A stretch of DNA of 64,000 nucleotides from Chloroflexota bacterium (GTDB lineage Bacteria > Chloroflexota > Dehalococcoidia > Lucifugimonadales > Lucifugimonadaceae), in assembly GCA_009838175.1 (NCBI GenBank), contig VXSB01000054.1, positions 1 to 64,000 of the forward strand, read 5' to 3'. Positions 9,825-18,217 of the stretch are shown here, piece by piece. How positions within the stretch are numbered: position 1 is the stretch's first letter; the number at the start of each line of letters is the position of its first letter. Both the position numbers and the translations under genes were made by a program. The notes below the pieces were generated by a model. It had not been told where the DNA came from and searched no databases. It worked only from the letters and a program-made list of their open reading frames with translations.

Positions 9825-10556
9825 TTAGCGGGCGATTGTGCCGACGGACGGTTCGCCTCTGATGGCGGTTCCGTGGCTGCCGGCGAAGTTTGCGTCGCCG
9901 AACCACAGGACACCGTCTTTGGAGGAGAGGCCGTGTATGAAGGGGTCTTCGGGGCCCATCGTGATGCGGTCCATCTCGGCGCCGGATTCCTTGTTGTAGA
10001 GGACTACGACGTTGTCGGTGGTGTGTGCGCACCAGATACCGTCATCGCCTTCGAGTGCGAGTCCGTGCAGACGCTCCAACTCGACCTCGAACTTGTGGAT
10101 GACTTTGAAGTTGTCTGACGGATCAACGAGGATGATCGCCTTAGGGCTGAAGGCGGTTACCCAAAGCAGGTTCTCGTCGTGGTCCCACTCGATGCCGTGG
10201 ATGCCCCCGCCGTCTGGGGTTCGCCATCGGTCGACGGTCTCCCCGGTGTCCATGTCACACTTGACGACGTAGCCCAAATGGGTGTCGGTGCTTCGGTAGG
10301 GGCGGGAGACGGTGGTGCCGTTCGAGCCGGTCCAGATGTGGCCGTCGCCGACGGTGATGCCGGAGCCATTCTCGGTGCCGGTGTATACGGTTCTGAGGAC
10401 GTCTCCTTTTTCGTTGATCACATATACGTTGTCGGTGAGCTGGTCCATCACGAACAGCTCATCTCCGTACCACTGTAAGCCGTTGGGCATTTCGCAGGGC
10501 GAGGGTACTGTGATTCCGACCATGGACTTGGTCGCTGTCATCGTCATATTTGTCAC
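9825..10556 (-). CDS. beta-propeller protein, YncE/Vgb-like
   Basis: A 243-residue protein built from repeated blades with patterns such as GLQWYGDELFVMD, GITVGDGHIWTGS, GIEWDHDENLLWVTA, GLALEGDDGIWCAH and GLSSKDGVLWFGD. This is typical of YncE-, SMP-30- and virginiamycin-B-lyase-like propellers. No signal peptide is seen, so it is probably cytoplasmic. Function could be a lactonase or lyase, or a binding scaffold. The Vgb catalytic residues cannot be assigned with confidence. Confidence 0.75.
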   Translation of the reverse strand: MTNMTMTATKSMVGITVPSPCEMPNGLQWYGDELFVMDQLTDNVYVINEKGDVLRTVYTGTENGSGITVGDGHIWTGSNGTTVSRPYRSTDTHLGYVVKCDMDTGETVDRWRTPDGGGIHGIEWDHDENLLWVTAFSPKAIILVDPSDNFKVIHKFEVELERLHGLALEGDDGIWCAHTTDNVVVLYNKESGAEMDRITMGPEDPFIHGLSSKDGVLWFGDANFAGSHGTAIRGEPSVGTIAR

Positions 10557-10911
10557 TCCAATCGGATACTTGTATCGCTGGATACTTGAGAGAGTAGTTT
10601 AACCCGAAGTGGTGTCGATTCAACAGGGTGGCGTTGAGAAGAATGTGTTTGGTTGCAAAACTATCGGTTTTAAGGGACTGCAACGGGTGTGATAGACTAT
10701 TAATCGTGAATGTAGGCGAATGCAGTCCCCAATATCGACGGGGAATGAATCTAAGTATCACGACTAAGCCAATCGCTTCAAGTTCTCCTGTCGCCTACGG
10801 AGAAGATGCACGGATGTGGGGTGTCCCGCGAACTATTCTCGCGGTTATCCAATTGCAACCCAAAGATCAACTTTCAGGAGGAGGCGGTTGAAATGAGAAG
10901 GAAGAAAATCG
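10557..10911 (+). other. long structured leader region of the NYN gene
   Basis: This 355-base gap holds a promoter-like element (10690-10698), then paired segments. GTAGGCGA at 10712-10719 matches TCGCCTAC at 10791-10798. TCCCC/GGGGA at 10726-10730 and 10740-10744 is nested inside. CCGCGA/TCGCGG at 10826-10831 and 10839-10844 form a further hairpin. A strong AGGAGGAGG at 10876-10884 follows. It does not match a riboswitch class I recognise. See the finding on the upstream ORF. Confidence 0.5.
10690..10698 (+). promoter_or_regulatory. extended -10 promoter candidate for the NYN gene
   Basis: TGA followed by TAGACT forms an extended -10. The hexamer at the -35 distance (TTAAGG, 10670-10675) is weak. 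Transcription would start near 10705, just before the paired leader elements. The extended -10 form recurs at 24678 and 37245. Confidence 0.4.
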
Positions 10912-10994
10912 ATGACCAACCAAGCGAACGGCAATGCCGGGAGCCGTCGAGTGATGATTTTTATCGACGGCAGCAACCTCTACCACGTACTTAA
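10893..10994 (+). CDS. possible 33-codon upstream ORF overlapping the NYN gene
   Basis: An ATG at 10893 has by far the best ribosome-binding site in the area, AGGAGGAGG eight bases upstream. It opens a 33-codon frame rich in R, K, D and E that stops at 10994. The frame overlaps the start of the NYN gene (10912) in a different register. It could be a leader peptide coupling translation to the NYN gene, or the AGGAGG may serve the NYN start at longer spacing. I cannot tell which. Confidence 0.35.
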   Translation: MRRKKIDDQPSERQCREPSSDDFYRRQQPLPRT

Positions 10995-11922
10995 GCAGAA
11001 CACAGATAAGCAAAACCTCGACTACAAGAAATTTTCGGAAAAGCTTTGCGGCGACCGCGAACTGATCCGCACCTATTACTACAACATCAGGCAGGAATCG
11101 CCTGACAATCCGAAGCTCGCGGAGTCGCAAGATCGCTTCTTAAATGCGCTCTACGAGACTGATTACTTGGAAGTAAAACTCGGCATCTGGAAGCAGCGGG
11201 GGCAGACGATGGTGGAGAAGGGCGTCGATGTGATGATCGCTTCCGACCTGATCGCTCATGCGTATGAGGACCACTACGACACCGCGATTCTCGTTAGCGG
11301 TGATGCTGATTTCTATCCAGCGTTGCAAGTTGTGAAGGACACTGGCAAGCAAGTTGAGGTGGCGGCTTTCGATTCCAACTTGTCATCCGAAGCGGCCCGT
11401 TTTTCGGATGTGATCATCAAGTTCGACAATCACTATTTCGATGGTCTATGGATGTCGGCGAGTCAGAAGAACCAAAACATGCGGACAGCGGCGATTCGCA
11501 AATCGGTGACGGATGAGGCGGCATCGCCTAACGGCGAGGACAAAGGTGCGATGAGGCGGCAGAACGGCACCAAAAAGCCTTTTGCCGAACGATATGCTGA
11601 CCGGCGTAACGCTTATAACGCTCGGAAGGTGTCCAACAATGGATCTGCCGGAAGTTCAAACGGACGTACAGCCTCCAAACCGATCGGCGGGCTACGTAGG
11701 ACCGAGAGTCGTAGGAGTCTGTCTTCGGTTGTAGGTTCAAGCGGGCAATCCGCACATCGCACCGAGAGACGAGGCCTCGCATCCGCATCAAGTTCAAGGG
11801 TCACCCCGCCCGATATCAGGAACAGGGCCACGGAAACTAAACCTGCTCGACACAACAGCCGCCGGGAACAGCGGCAATCATGGATCAGCAGGATGCTGAA
11901 GTCGCGGCAATCAGGGGGCTAG
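10912..11922 (+). CDS. NYN domain protein (LabA/DUF88-like putative RNase)
   Basis: A 336-residue protein. Residues 13-165 form a NYN (PIN-like) nuclease domain: MIFIDGSNLYH with the first catalytic Asp (D19), then KGVDVMIASDL, and LVSGDADFYPAL with the conserved acidic cluster. LabA/DUF88 proteins are thought to be Mg-dependent RNases or RNA-binding regulators. The C-terminal ~170 residues are low complexity, very rich in R, S, N and G, and probably disordered and RNA-binding. The ATG at 10912 has a weak AAGGA ribosome site. The gene has its own long leader and stands apart from neighbours on the other strand. Confidence 0.85.
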   Translation: MTNQANGNAGSRRVMIFIDGSNLYHVLKQNTDKQNLDYKKFSEKLCGDRELIRTYYYNIRQESPDNPKLAESQDRFLNALYETDYLEVKLGIWKQRGQTMVEKGVDVMIASDLIAHAYEDHYDTAILVSGDADFYPALQVVKDTGKQVEVAAFDSNLSSEAARFSDVIIKFDNHYFDGLWMSASQKNQNMRTAAIRKSVTDEAASPNGEDKGAMRRQNGTKKPFAERYADRRNAYNARKVSNNGSAGSSNGRTASKPIGGLRRTESRRSLSSVVGSSGQSAHRTERRGLASASSSRVTPPDIRNRATETKPARHNSRREQRQSWISRMLKSRQSGG

Positions 11923-11944
11923 TCGGCATTAGCCCGGTTGACGA

Positions 11945-12955
11945 TCACCAATCGGCGGTGATGATGTTGTTTTCTTCTTCTAGGACGCGTTCTTGGGAAC
12001 CGGACTTGAAGTTCATAGTGAACAGGTGATACTTGCCATCGTTGCTTGAACGGAAAAGTACCTGTTCGCCGTTCAGTGACCATTTAGGGTCAGCATCGTC
12101 GACGCGGTTCTGGGTCATTCGCCGGGTCGTCTTCTCACGAGTGTCAACAGCGTAGATCTCGGGGTTCCCATCGCGTTCGGAAACATAGATAATGTTTCGA
12201 CCATCCGGTGCCCATTCGAAGTTGATTTCGTCGCCGTCGTCGTCGGTCAACGCTTTAGCCGCGCTAGGACCATCGCCGGTGTCGACCTCTAGGGTGTAGA
12301 TGTCGGTTGACCCGTCGGAAAGCTTGCGTGCGAATGCCACGCGTTTACCGTCCAGCGAGAAACGTGGTCGACTATCCTCATAATCCGTCAGTTGGACTTC
12401 ATCGACCCCGCGCACTGACCTCTTGTAGATGCCTTGTGTCCCGTCGATATTGAGGCACATCACGATCCAGTTGTTGTCGCCCGACCAGTTACCGAGTTCG
12501 ACATTTCCGACGGGTTCTGACGCCAACGTCGTAGTTTCTTCGTTTTCGAAATCGTAGACGAACACCTCGGAACGTGTCTTGTCAGCAGAGTCGGCCTGGT
12601 ATGCGATCATGCGTGAATCGGGAGACCAGAAGAATTCTTGCACGTTGCTTGGGGCATCAGACACTCGTTCGAAATCTTCGGTGTCGCGATGCCATACCTT
12701 CAACTGCCCTGTGCCATCTTGGGCGTTGGCTAGATAAGCCACCATTCGCTGATTGGGCGACCATTTCGGATTTGAGACTGCATCATTCAAGACTTTGGAC
12801 TTTTCGCCGGCCCGATCGAGCAGGTACATGTGGTTGTTTTCGTTGTCTACGACGTATGCGACATCGTGTGAGACTTTGTCGTTTCCACAGGCGATTGCAA
12901 TCATCGCTAACAGTGGAAGCGAAATGAGTAGGATCGTCTTGTTCATGTTGCGCAT
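11945..12955 (-). CDS. TolB-like beta-propeller lipoprotein
   Basis: A lipoprotein of about 336 residues. The N-terminus MRNMNKT is followed by a hydrophobic stretch and a lipobox ending IAIAC, so it should be cleaved before that Cys and anchored on the outer face of the membrane. The rest is a PD40/WD40-like propeller with repeated PKWSPN, FFWSPD, PRFSLD, FEWAPD and PKWSLN blade motifs, as in TolB. I start at the internal ATG because the signal peptide begins there. An in-frame start at 13039 would add 28 hydrophilic residues before the signal. Its ligand is unknown. Confidence 0.85.
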   Translation of the reverse strand: MRNMNKTILLISLPLLAMIAIACGNDKVSHDVAYVVDNENNHMYLLDRAGEKSKVLNDAVSNPKWSPNQRMVAYLANAQDGTGQLKVWHRDTEDFERVSDAPSNVQEFFWSPDSRMIAYQADSADKTRSEVFVYDFENEETTTLASEPVGNVELGNWSGDNNWIVMCLNIDGTQGIYKRSVRGVDEVQLTDYEDSRPRFSLDGKRVAFARKLSDGSTDIYTLEVDTGDGPSAAKALTDDDGDEINFEWAPDGRNIIYVSERDGNPEIYAVDTREKTTRRMTQNRVDDADPKWSLNGEQVLFRSSNDGKYHLFTMNFKSGSQERVLEEENNIITADW

Positions 12956-13107
12956 GTCTCTTGTAATCTCTGCTTGTGCGCGGGCGTCGGAGTTGGATAC
13001 ACAGCCATCGTCCGTCCGTACGTAAATTCTGAAGGGCAATTACTATCGCGATTTTCGAAAAAAGGTGCTTGCTATTTCAATGGTGGCGCGTGCAACTAAA
13101 ATCGCAA

Positions 13108-13113
13108 TACATT
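13108..13113 (+). promoter_or_regulatory. -10 candidate for the LLM flavoenzyme gene
   Basis: TACATT lies 29 bases before the ATG at 13143. No convincing -35 hexamer is present at 16-18 bases. A GGAG is placed before the start codon. Confidence 0.3.
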
Positions 13114-13142
13114 AGGCAACTAACACAATCGGAGATTGGGCA

Positions 13143-14315
13143 ATGAAATTCGCGTTCTTCATGATGCCGTTACATACGCCGAACGAGAACCCCTCGTTGG
13201 CGTTTGAGCGCGATATCGACATGATCAACTATGCCGAGAAGCTGGGGTTCGACGAGTACTTCGTCGGCGAGCACCACTCGGCGGCTTGGGAGACGATGCC
13301 GATGCCGGAGATGGTGCTGGCGAAGGCATCGGCGACAGCGACACGTATCACGCTGGGGACGGGCGTGGTGTCGTTGCCGTTTCATCACCCGTTCCACGTT
13401 GCCGAACGGTTCGCGTTTCTAGACCATTTGACGCGCGGTCGGACCGTGCTTGGAGTCGGGCCTAGCGGATTGCCGACTGATCCCCAGCGGTTCAAGATTC
13501 CGCCTAAGGACTTGAACGCGATGATGCGGGAATCCACCGACATCATCGTGAAGCTGCTGGAATCACCTGATCCGATTTCATTTGAAGGAAAGTATTGGAC
13601 GATCGATGAGATGGCTTTGCAGTTGCGCTCGTATCAGCAGCCTAGGCTCAAATTGGCGACACCGTCGGCGGGTAGCAAGCGATCTATTGACTTCGTGGCG
13701 CAGTACGAGATGATGATGTTCTCGATCGCGGGGAGCGGTCCGCCAGACGCGGTGCCGTTGGCGCGTCAGTGGGACGAGGTAGTTGACGCATCCGCGAAAT
13801 ATGGCACTTCTCCCAGCAAGGACGACTGGCGCGTCGTGACTTACGTCCACTTGGCAGACACGCGCGAAGAAGCATTCGAGCAGGCTCGACACGGCGCAGT
13901 GCGCGATGTCCACAACTACTTCTACACGATCAACACGCCGCGCAGTTGGTTGGTGCATCCGGACCAGAATCCGGCGGATCTAACGTTCGAGCAGATCGTT
14001 GAGAAGAGGCGGTGGATTATCGGCACACCCGACGATGCGATCGAGCAGATCGAAGAGATAGTCGAGGAAACTGGCGGCATCGGCGGCTTGATGCTCACGA
14101 CACACGAATGGATGCCGATGCGTCATGTCATGTATTCGCAAGAGCTATTCGCGAGATACGTGATGCCGCGCTTCAGAGGTCACACCGCCGACTTGGAGCG
14201 CGAGTGGGAGCGGACGAAGCACGACCGGGCTCATGGTCGGATACCGAACATTACCGGCCCGAACGATGGAAGTTTGGAAGACGGCAAGAAGAGCAACGTG
14301 TATGTGAAAGTATAG
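13143..14315 (+). CDS. LLM class flavin-dependent oxidoreductase
   Basis: A 390-residue luciferase-like monooxygenase. MKFAFFMMPLHTP at the N-terminus, the GEHHS motif at about residues 38-42, and GTGVVSLPFHHPFHVAE are typical of FMN/F420-dependent TIM-barrel members. The family uses reduced flavin to oxygenate organic substrates such as alkanes, terpenes, sulfonates or aromatic compounds. SAR202-type genomes are known for many paralogues of this class, which partly motivates the organism guess. The nearest genes downstream are an M20 peptidase and a DNA repair protein, so context does not reveal the substrate. Confidence 0.9.
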   Translation: MKFAFFMMPLHTPNENPSLAFERDIDMINYAEKLGFDEYFVGEHHSAAWETMPMPEMVLAKASATATRITLGTGVVSLPFHHPFHVAERFAFLDHLTRGRTVLGVGPSGLPTDPQRFKIPPKDLNAMMRESTDIIVKLLESPDPISFEGKYWTIDEMALQLRSYQQPRLKLATPSAGSKRSIDFVAQYEMMMFSIAGSGPPDAVPLARQWDEVVDASAKYGTSPSKDDWRVVTYVHLADTREEAFEQARHGAVRDVHNYFYTINTPRSWLVHPDQNPADLTFEQIVEKRRWIIGTPDDAIEQIEEIVEETGGIGGLMLTTHEWMPMRHVMYSQELFARYVMPRFRGHTADLEREWERTKHDRAHGRIPNITGPNDGSLEDGKKSNVYVKV

Positions 14316-14361
14316 GACTATCCAACCGAATTCACCCAAATCCAACCCGGAACTACAAGAT

Positions 14362-15723
14362 ATGTCAACACTAGAGCAACTACTCGACGAAGTCGATGCT
14401 TCCGCCGCTGAGATCGTTGAGCTTGAGCGGCAAATGATTCAGATACCGACGGTGAACACTGGTCAGATGCCGACGGGTGACGAGACGCCGTTGGCAGAGT
14501 TCATCCGCGATTGGTTCCACGACGAGGGGATCACAGATACGCAGATTTTGGCGCGGGATCCTGAGCGTGGGAACATCATCGCTGTCTATCCGGGTAGAGA
14601 GCCGCGCTGCCGATTGATGTTCATGTCCCATACCGATGTGGTTCCGGTGGAAGACTATTCGAAGTGGTCGTGGGAGCCTTTTGGAGCGGAGGTATCTGGC
14701 GGCAGGATTTACGGTCGTGGCGCGTCGGACTGCAAGGCTTTGCTGACGGCACAGATGATGGCGATGGCGATATTGAGGCGCAACGACGTTCAGTTGCAGC
14801 ACGGTTTGCGGCTGGTTAGTGGGGCAGATGAGGAGCATGGAGGTCGATGGGGGTTCGGCTGGTTAGCGGATAATCATCCCGAGTCGCTGGAATGCGACTT
14901 TGCTGTAAACGAGGGAGGAGGGACACCCGTGGAGCAGGGTGGCGCGTTGTCGTATCTGCTGGGCACGGGCGAGAAGGGCAGGTTGGAGATCAAGATCACG
15001 TTGCGGGGTGAGAGCGCGCACGCATCAGTGCCGTGGCAGGGTGTGAACGCGTCGGAACGGTTGTGGCGAGTGTTGCAACGGATCGAGAACTACGAACCTG
15101 AGATCGACACATCATTGCCGATATTCGACTACCTGAATCTGTTCGGGATTGAAGAACGTCCCACGCCAGAGAACATCGAACGAATTCTTGGCGAGTTAGA
15201 GGACAATTCGCCGCGCCTGAGTTCAATGCTGAGGGCGTTGTCGAGGATGGTCTGGACGCCTACGATGATCGGTGGCGGCATAAAGTCCAACAGCGTGCCC
15301 GAAAACATAACTGTCACTTGCGATGTTCGGACGTTGCCGTTCCAGGATGAGGAGTATGTGCGGAGCGAGATCGAGAAGACGATCGGAGATGTTGACGGCG
15401 TGTCGTTCGAGATCGATTACATGTCCGTTCCCAACTCGTCGCCTTTCGAGACGGACTTGGCCGAGGCGATCAAACGTGCGCAGGCATTGGCGGTTTCCAG
15501 AGACGACATTCAGTGGATACCGGCAATTAGCAACGGGTTTACGGATTCACGCTTTACTCGGAACTTGGGGATTATCACCTATGGCTTCGCCGGAACGCAC
15601 CCTGATGATGATCCGATGTTGTCGAGGGCGCATGGCACGGACGAATCGGTTGGCATCGAGTCGCTCATCAGTGGCACGAAATGCATGATCGCATTGGCGT
15701 GGGACCTTTGTGAGGCGCAGTGA
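14362..15723 (+). CDS. M20 family metallopeptidase (ArgE/DapE-like)
   Basis: A 453-residue zinc-dependent amidohydrolase or peptidase. Metal-site motifs are SHTDVVP (His and Asp), GRGASDCKA (bridging Asp), GADEEHGG (catalytic Glu pair) and a C-terminal His in SRAHGTDE. The middle ~110 residues (GRLEIKITLRGESAHASVPW onwards) form the dimerisation lid. The family includes acetylornithine deacetylase, succinyl-DAP desuccinylase and carboxypeptidase G2. The substrate is not determined. The gene lies 46 bases after the LLM gene, so it is likely in the same transcript. Confidence 0.9.
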   Translation: MSTLEQLLDEVDASAAEIVELERQMIQIPTVNTGQMPTGDETPLAEFIRDWFHDEGITDTQILARDPERGNIIAVYPGREPRCRLMFMSHTDVVPVEDYSKWSWEPFGAEVSGGRIYGRGASDCKALLTAQMMAMAILRRNDVQLQHGLRLVSGADEEHGGRWGFGWLADNHPESLECDFAVNEGGGTPVEQGGALSYLLGTGEKGRLEIKITLRGESAHASVPWQGVNASERLWRVLQRIENYEPEIDTSLPIFDYLNLFGIEERPTPENIERILGELEDNSPRLSSMLRALSRMVWTPTMIGGGIKSNSVPENITVTCDVRTLPFQDEEYVRSEIEKTIGDVDGVSFEIDYMSVPNSSPFETDLAEAIKRAQALAVSRDDIQWIPAISNGFTDSRFTRNLGIITYGFAGTHPDDDPMLSRAHGTDESVGIESLISGTKCMIALAWDLCEAQ

Positions 15724-15727
15724 TTCC

Positions 15728-16477
15728 ATGGCTTTGAACATAGCCGCGCTCGCCGACGGGTTGGCGACTGAATTGCAGGCTACGGGAACCATCGACCGAG
15801 CCGTCAACGAAAAGCGATATCTGAAGTCTGAACTCCGACACTACGGGGTCAGCGTACCCGTCATTCGGAAATCGGCTCGCCGCTTTGCGCGTGAACGCCA
15901 AGATGTTTCGAAATGTGAATTGATCGGTTTAACCGCTGAGTTGTGGGATCGCGATGTTTACGAGTTGCGTAAGCTGGCCGTAAACATCTTGGCTGCAAGG
16001 GTTGAAGTTTTCGACGCAGAAGACGTGCGTTTCGTCGAAGGGTTGTTAAGGAAGTCGCATACCTGGGCGTTGATCGACGACTTGGCGCTGAACGTCGTGT
16101 CACCGATTCTCTTAGATGCGCCAGATGCCGAGCAATTTCGTTTGAGTTGGTCGCAGGATGAAGATTTTTGGGTGCGCCGAACGGCGATGCTCACGCTGTT
16201 GCCACGATTGCGGCGCGGTCTCGATGGCTGGGACGAGTTTGCAGGCTATGCCGACGCGATGCTTGATGAAGAGGAGTTTTTCATCAGAAAAGCGATCGGC
16301 TGGGTGCTACGAGAGGTGTCGAAGCACTCGCCCGATTTGGTATTCGAATGGATGAAGCCCCGAGCCACAATCGCGTCGTCGGTCACGTTTCGAGAAGCGG
16401 TGAAATACCTGCCCGAAAATTATCGTTCGCGGCTATCCGAAATCAAGAAGCCAACGGCCCGGGGAACACAAAGTTGA
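15728..16477 (+). CDS. DNA alkylation repair protein (AlkD-like)
   Basis: A 249-residue all-helical HEAT-repeat protein of the AlkD family, which flips out or excises alkylated purines such as N7- and N3-alkyl bases. Recognisable segments are LKSELRHYGVSVPVIR near the N-terminus, FWVRRTAMLTLL in the middle, FFIRKAIGWVLREVSK, and REAVKYLP near the end. These supply the Trp, Asp and Arg residues of the DNA-binding groove. I prefer the ATG at 15728, five bases after the M20 stop. An in-frame ATG at 15710 overlaps that gene. It is coupled to the next gene by a four-base overlap. Confidence 0.88.
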   Translation: MALNIAALADGLATELQATGTIDRAVNEKRYLKSELRHYGVSVPVIRKSARRFARERQDVSKCELIGLTAELWDRDVYELRKLAVNILAARVEVFDAEDVRFVEGLLRKSHTWALIDDLALNVVSPILLDAPDAEQFRLSWSQDEDFWVRRTAMLTLLPRLRRGLDGWDEFAGYADAMLDEEEFFIRKAIGWVLREVSKHSPDLVFEWMKPRATIASSVTFREAVKYLPENYRSRLSEIKKPTARGTQS

Positions 16478-18204
16478 AGCGCCCAAACGTTCTTTTCATC
16501 ATGGCCGATCAATTGAAGTGGTCCGCTTTGCGAATGTACTCGGAGATCGGAATCCCGACGCCATCCTTGGAGCGGTTGGCGGCACGTGGCGTGATGTATC
16601 GTAACGCGGTTACGCCGCACCCGTTGTGTGTGCCCGCGCGTACGTCGGTCATGACGGGCCGGTATCCGCACACTACGGGTTGCCGGCGCAACGAGACTCT
16701 GATGCCTGACAACGAGACGCATGCGTTCCAGATATGGCGAGATGCGGGCTACACGACGGGTCTGATCGGCAAGAACCACTGCTTCGTTGATCTCGATGTA
16801 TTCGATGTCTACTGCGACATTTCGCACGGTGGATTGCCGAAGGGTGACTACTTGGGATCAGAGCCAGAGACCAAGGGTATGGAGTGGGTGAGACCAATTG
16901 AAGCGATCAATAAGGCCCATGAGGCGCGGGCACGACTGAATGAGAACGCGCAGAGTCCGACGATCGCATACGCGGTTACGGACTATCCGTTGGAGGACTA
17001 CGGCTCGAACGTAGTTACTGTACAGACTGAGTCTTTTTTGGAGCGACAGGTAGCGGGAGATCGTTTTGGCGGGGATGGATCGAGCGGCGATAAGGACCGG
17101 CCGTTCGCGCTGTGGGTGTCGTATCCCGATCCGCACGAGCCGCGTGAAGCACCGCGTCATTACGTTGACATGTTTCCACCTGACGAGATCGCTTTGCCCC
17201 CGATGAGACGTGGCGAGTTTGATGAAGATGGTGGTGTAGACCATCTCGGTGATGCACCATACCCGCCGAGTGGAGAGGTCAGTCCTGCGCCAGAGGTCAA
17301 TCGGGTGCTGTACGCGATGTTGGGGATGGATGAAGACAGGGAGGAGGACATTCGAAATCTGGTTTCGGTGCATCACGCGATGACGCGGTTGGTTGACGAT
17401 GGCATTGGTCGAATCCTCGACAAGTTAGAAGAGTTAGGGGTGCTTGAAGAGACGATCATCGTGTTTACCGCCGATCACGGCGACTTCATGGCCGAGCACA
17501 ACATGTCGGTCAAGGGTGGTGTGTTTTACGACTGTTTGACACGAGTTCCGTTGATAATGTCATTTCCCAAAGGCGATGTGCCTATCAGGGAAATCGAGGA
17601 ATCGATGGCGAGCACGTTAGACATATTGCCGACGATCTTGGAGTTGCAGGGGTTGGCTAGTTTCGAGGGGATCAATGATGGATGGGTAGGTCCCGCGCCG
17701 GACACAAGCGCGGTGGATGATTCGAAGACGCTCGATGGTCACGGGAAGGTCAGGAGGGAGTTGTTGCGTCGGATACAGGGAAAGCCTCTGCCGAGGGTTA
17801 CCAGTGCGGAGCCGCGCATCGCGGCGTTTTCGGAATATGGGGCTGGTGGACCACCAGTGATGATGTCACATCTGGAAGAGTGTGAGAAGCCTTGGGGTTA
17901 TAAGACGCTAATCGAAACACTGTGGGGCAGGGAAGCGCAGGGTCGGCGAAAGATGGTGCGGACGGTTGAATGGAAATATGTGACTGATCCGATGGCAAAC
18001 GGTGCGGGTACGAGTGAAATGGCTGATCCTGAGGACGAGCTTTATGACTTGGTGAACGACCCGTGGGAGCTCTATAACGTCGCACATGACCGGCAGAACG
18101 CCGGAGTGGTTTCGGGGATGCGGCGGTTGTTGGCGGAGTGGATGATCGAGACCGAAGATCCGGAACCAGTGGCGTTGCCGAGTACGATTGGTCGCTCGAG
18201 TTAA
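16474..18204 (+). CDS. sulfatase (type I, formylglycine-dependent)
   Basis: A ~576-residue sulfatase of the alkaline phosphatase superfamily. The formylglycine motif is C52-V-P-A-R56 followed by TSVMTGRYP. N-terminal FIMADQ supplies a metal-binding Asp, and FTADHGDFMAEH carries the second metal site. The C-terminus contains ELYDLVNDPWELYN, typical of choline-, heparan- and aryl-sulfatases. I start at the TTG at 16474, whose TTGA overlaps the AlkD stop and which has GGGGAA upstream. The longer frame back to 16348 lies inside AlkD and adds nothing conserved. No signal peptide is seen. A formylglycine-generating enzyme must be supplied elsewhere. Confidence 0.9.
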   Translation: MKRPNVLFIMADQLKWSALRMYSEIGIPTPSLERLAARGVMYRNAVTPHPLCVPARTSVMTGRYPHTTGCRRNETLMPDNETHAFQIWRDAGYTTGLIGKNHCFVDLDVFDVYCDISHGGLPKGDYLGSEPETKGMEWVRPIEAINKAHEARARLNENAQSPTIAYAVTDYPLEDYGSNVVTVQTESFLERQVAGDRFGGDGSSGDKDRPFALWVSYPDPHEPREAPRHYVDMFPPDEIALPPMRRGEFDEDGGVDHLGDAPYPPSGEVSPAPEVNRVLYAMLGMDEDREEDIRNLVSVHHAMTRLVDDGIGRILDKLEELGVLEETIIVFTADHGDFMAEHNMSVKGGVFYDCLTRVPLIMSFPKGDVPIREIEESMASTLDILPTILELQGLASFEGINDGWVGPAPDTSAVDDSKTLDGHGKVRRELLRRIQGKPLPRVTSAEPRIAAFSEYGAGGPPVMMSHLEECEKPWGYKTLIETLWGREAQGRRKMVRTVEWKYVTDPMANGAGTSEMADPEDELYDLVNDPWELYNVAHDRQNAGVVSGMRRLLAEWMIETEDPEPVALPSTIGRSS

Positions 18205-18217
18205 TGCCAATCGGTTG

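Noticed and set aside
10557-10911. Known riboswitch upstream of the NYN gene
   Set aside because: The paired elements do not match TPP, cobalamin, SAM, FMN or glycine signatures that I can recall.
16348-16473. N-terminal extension of the sulfatase gene
   Set aside because: It overlaps the AlkD coding region. The TTG at 16474 has coupling overlap and the conserved N-terminus begins there.
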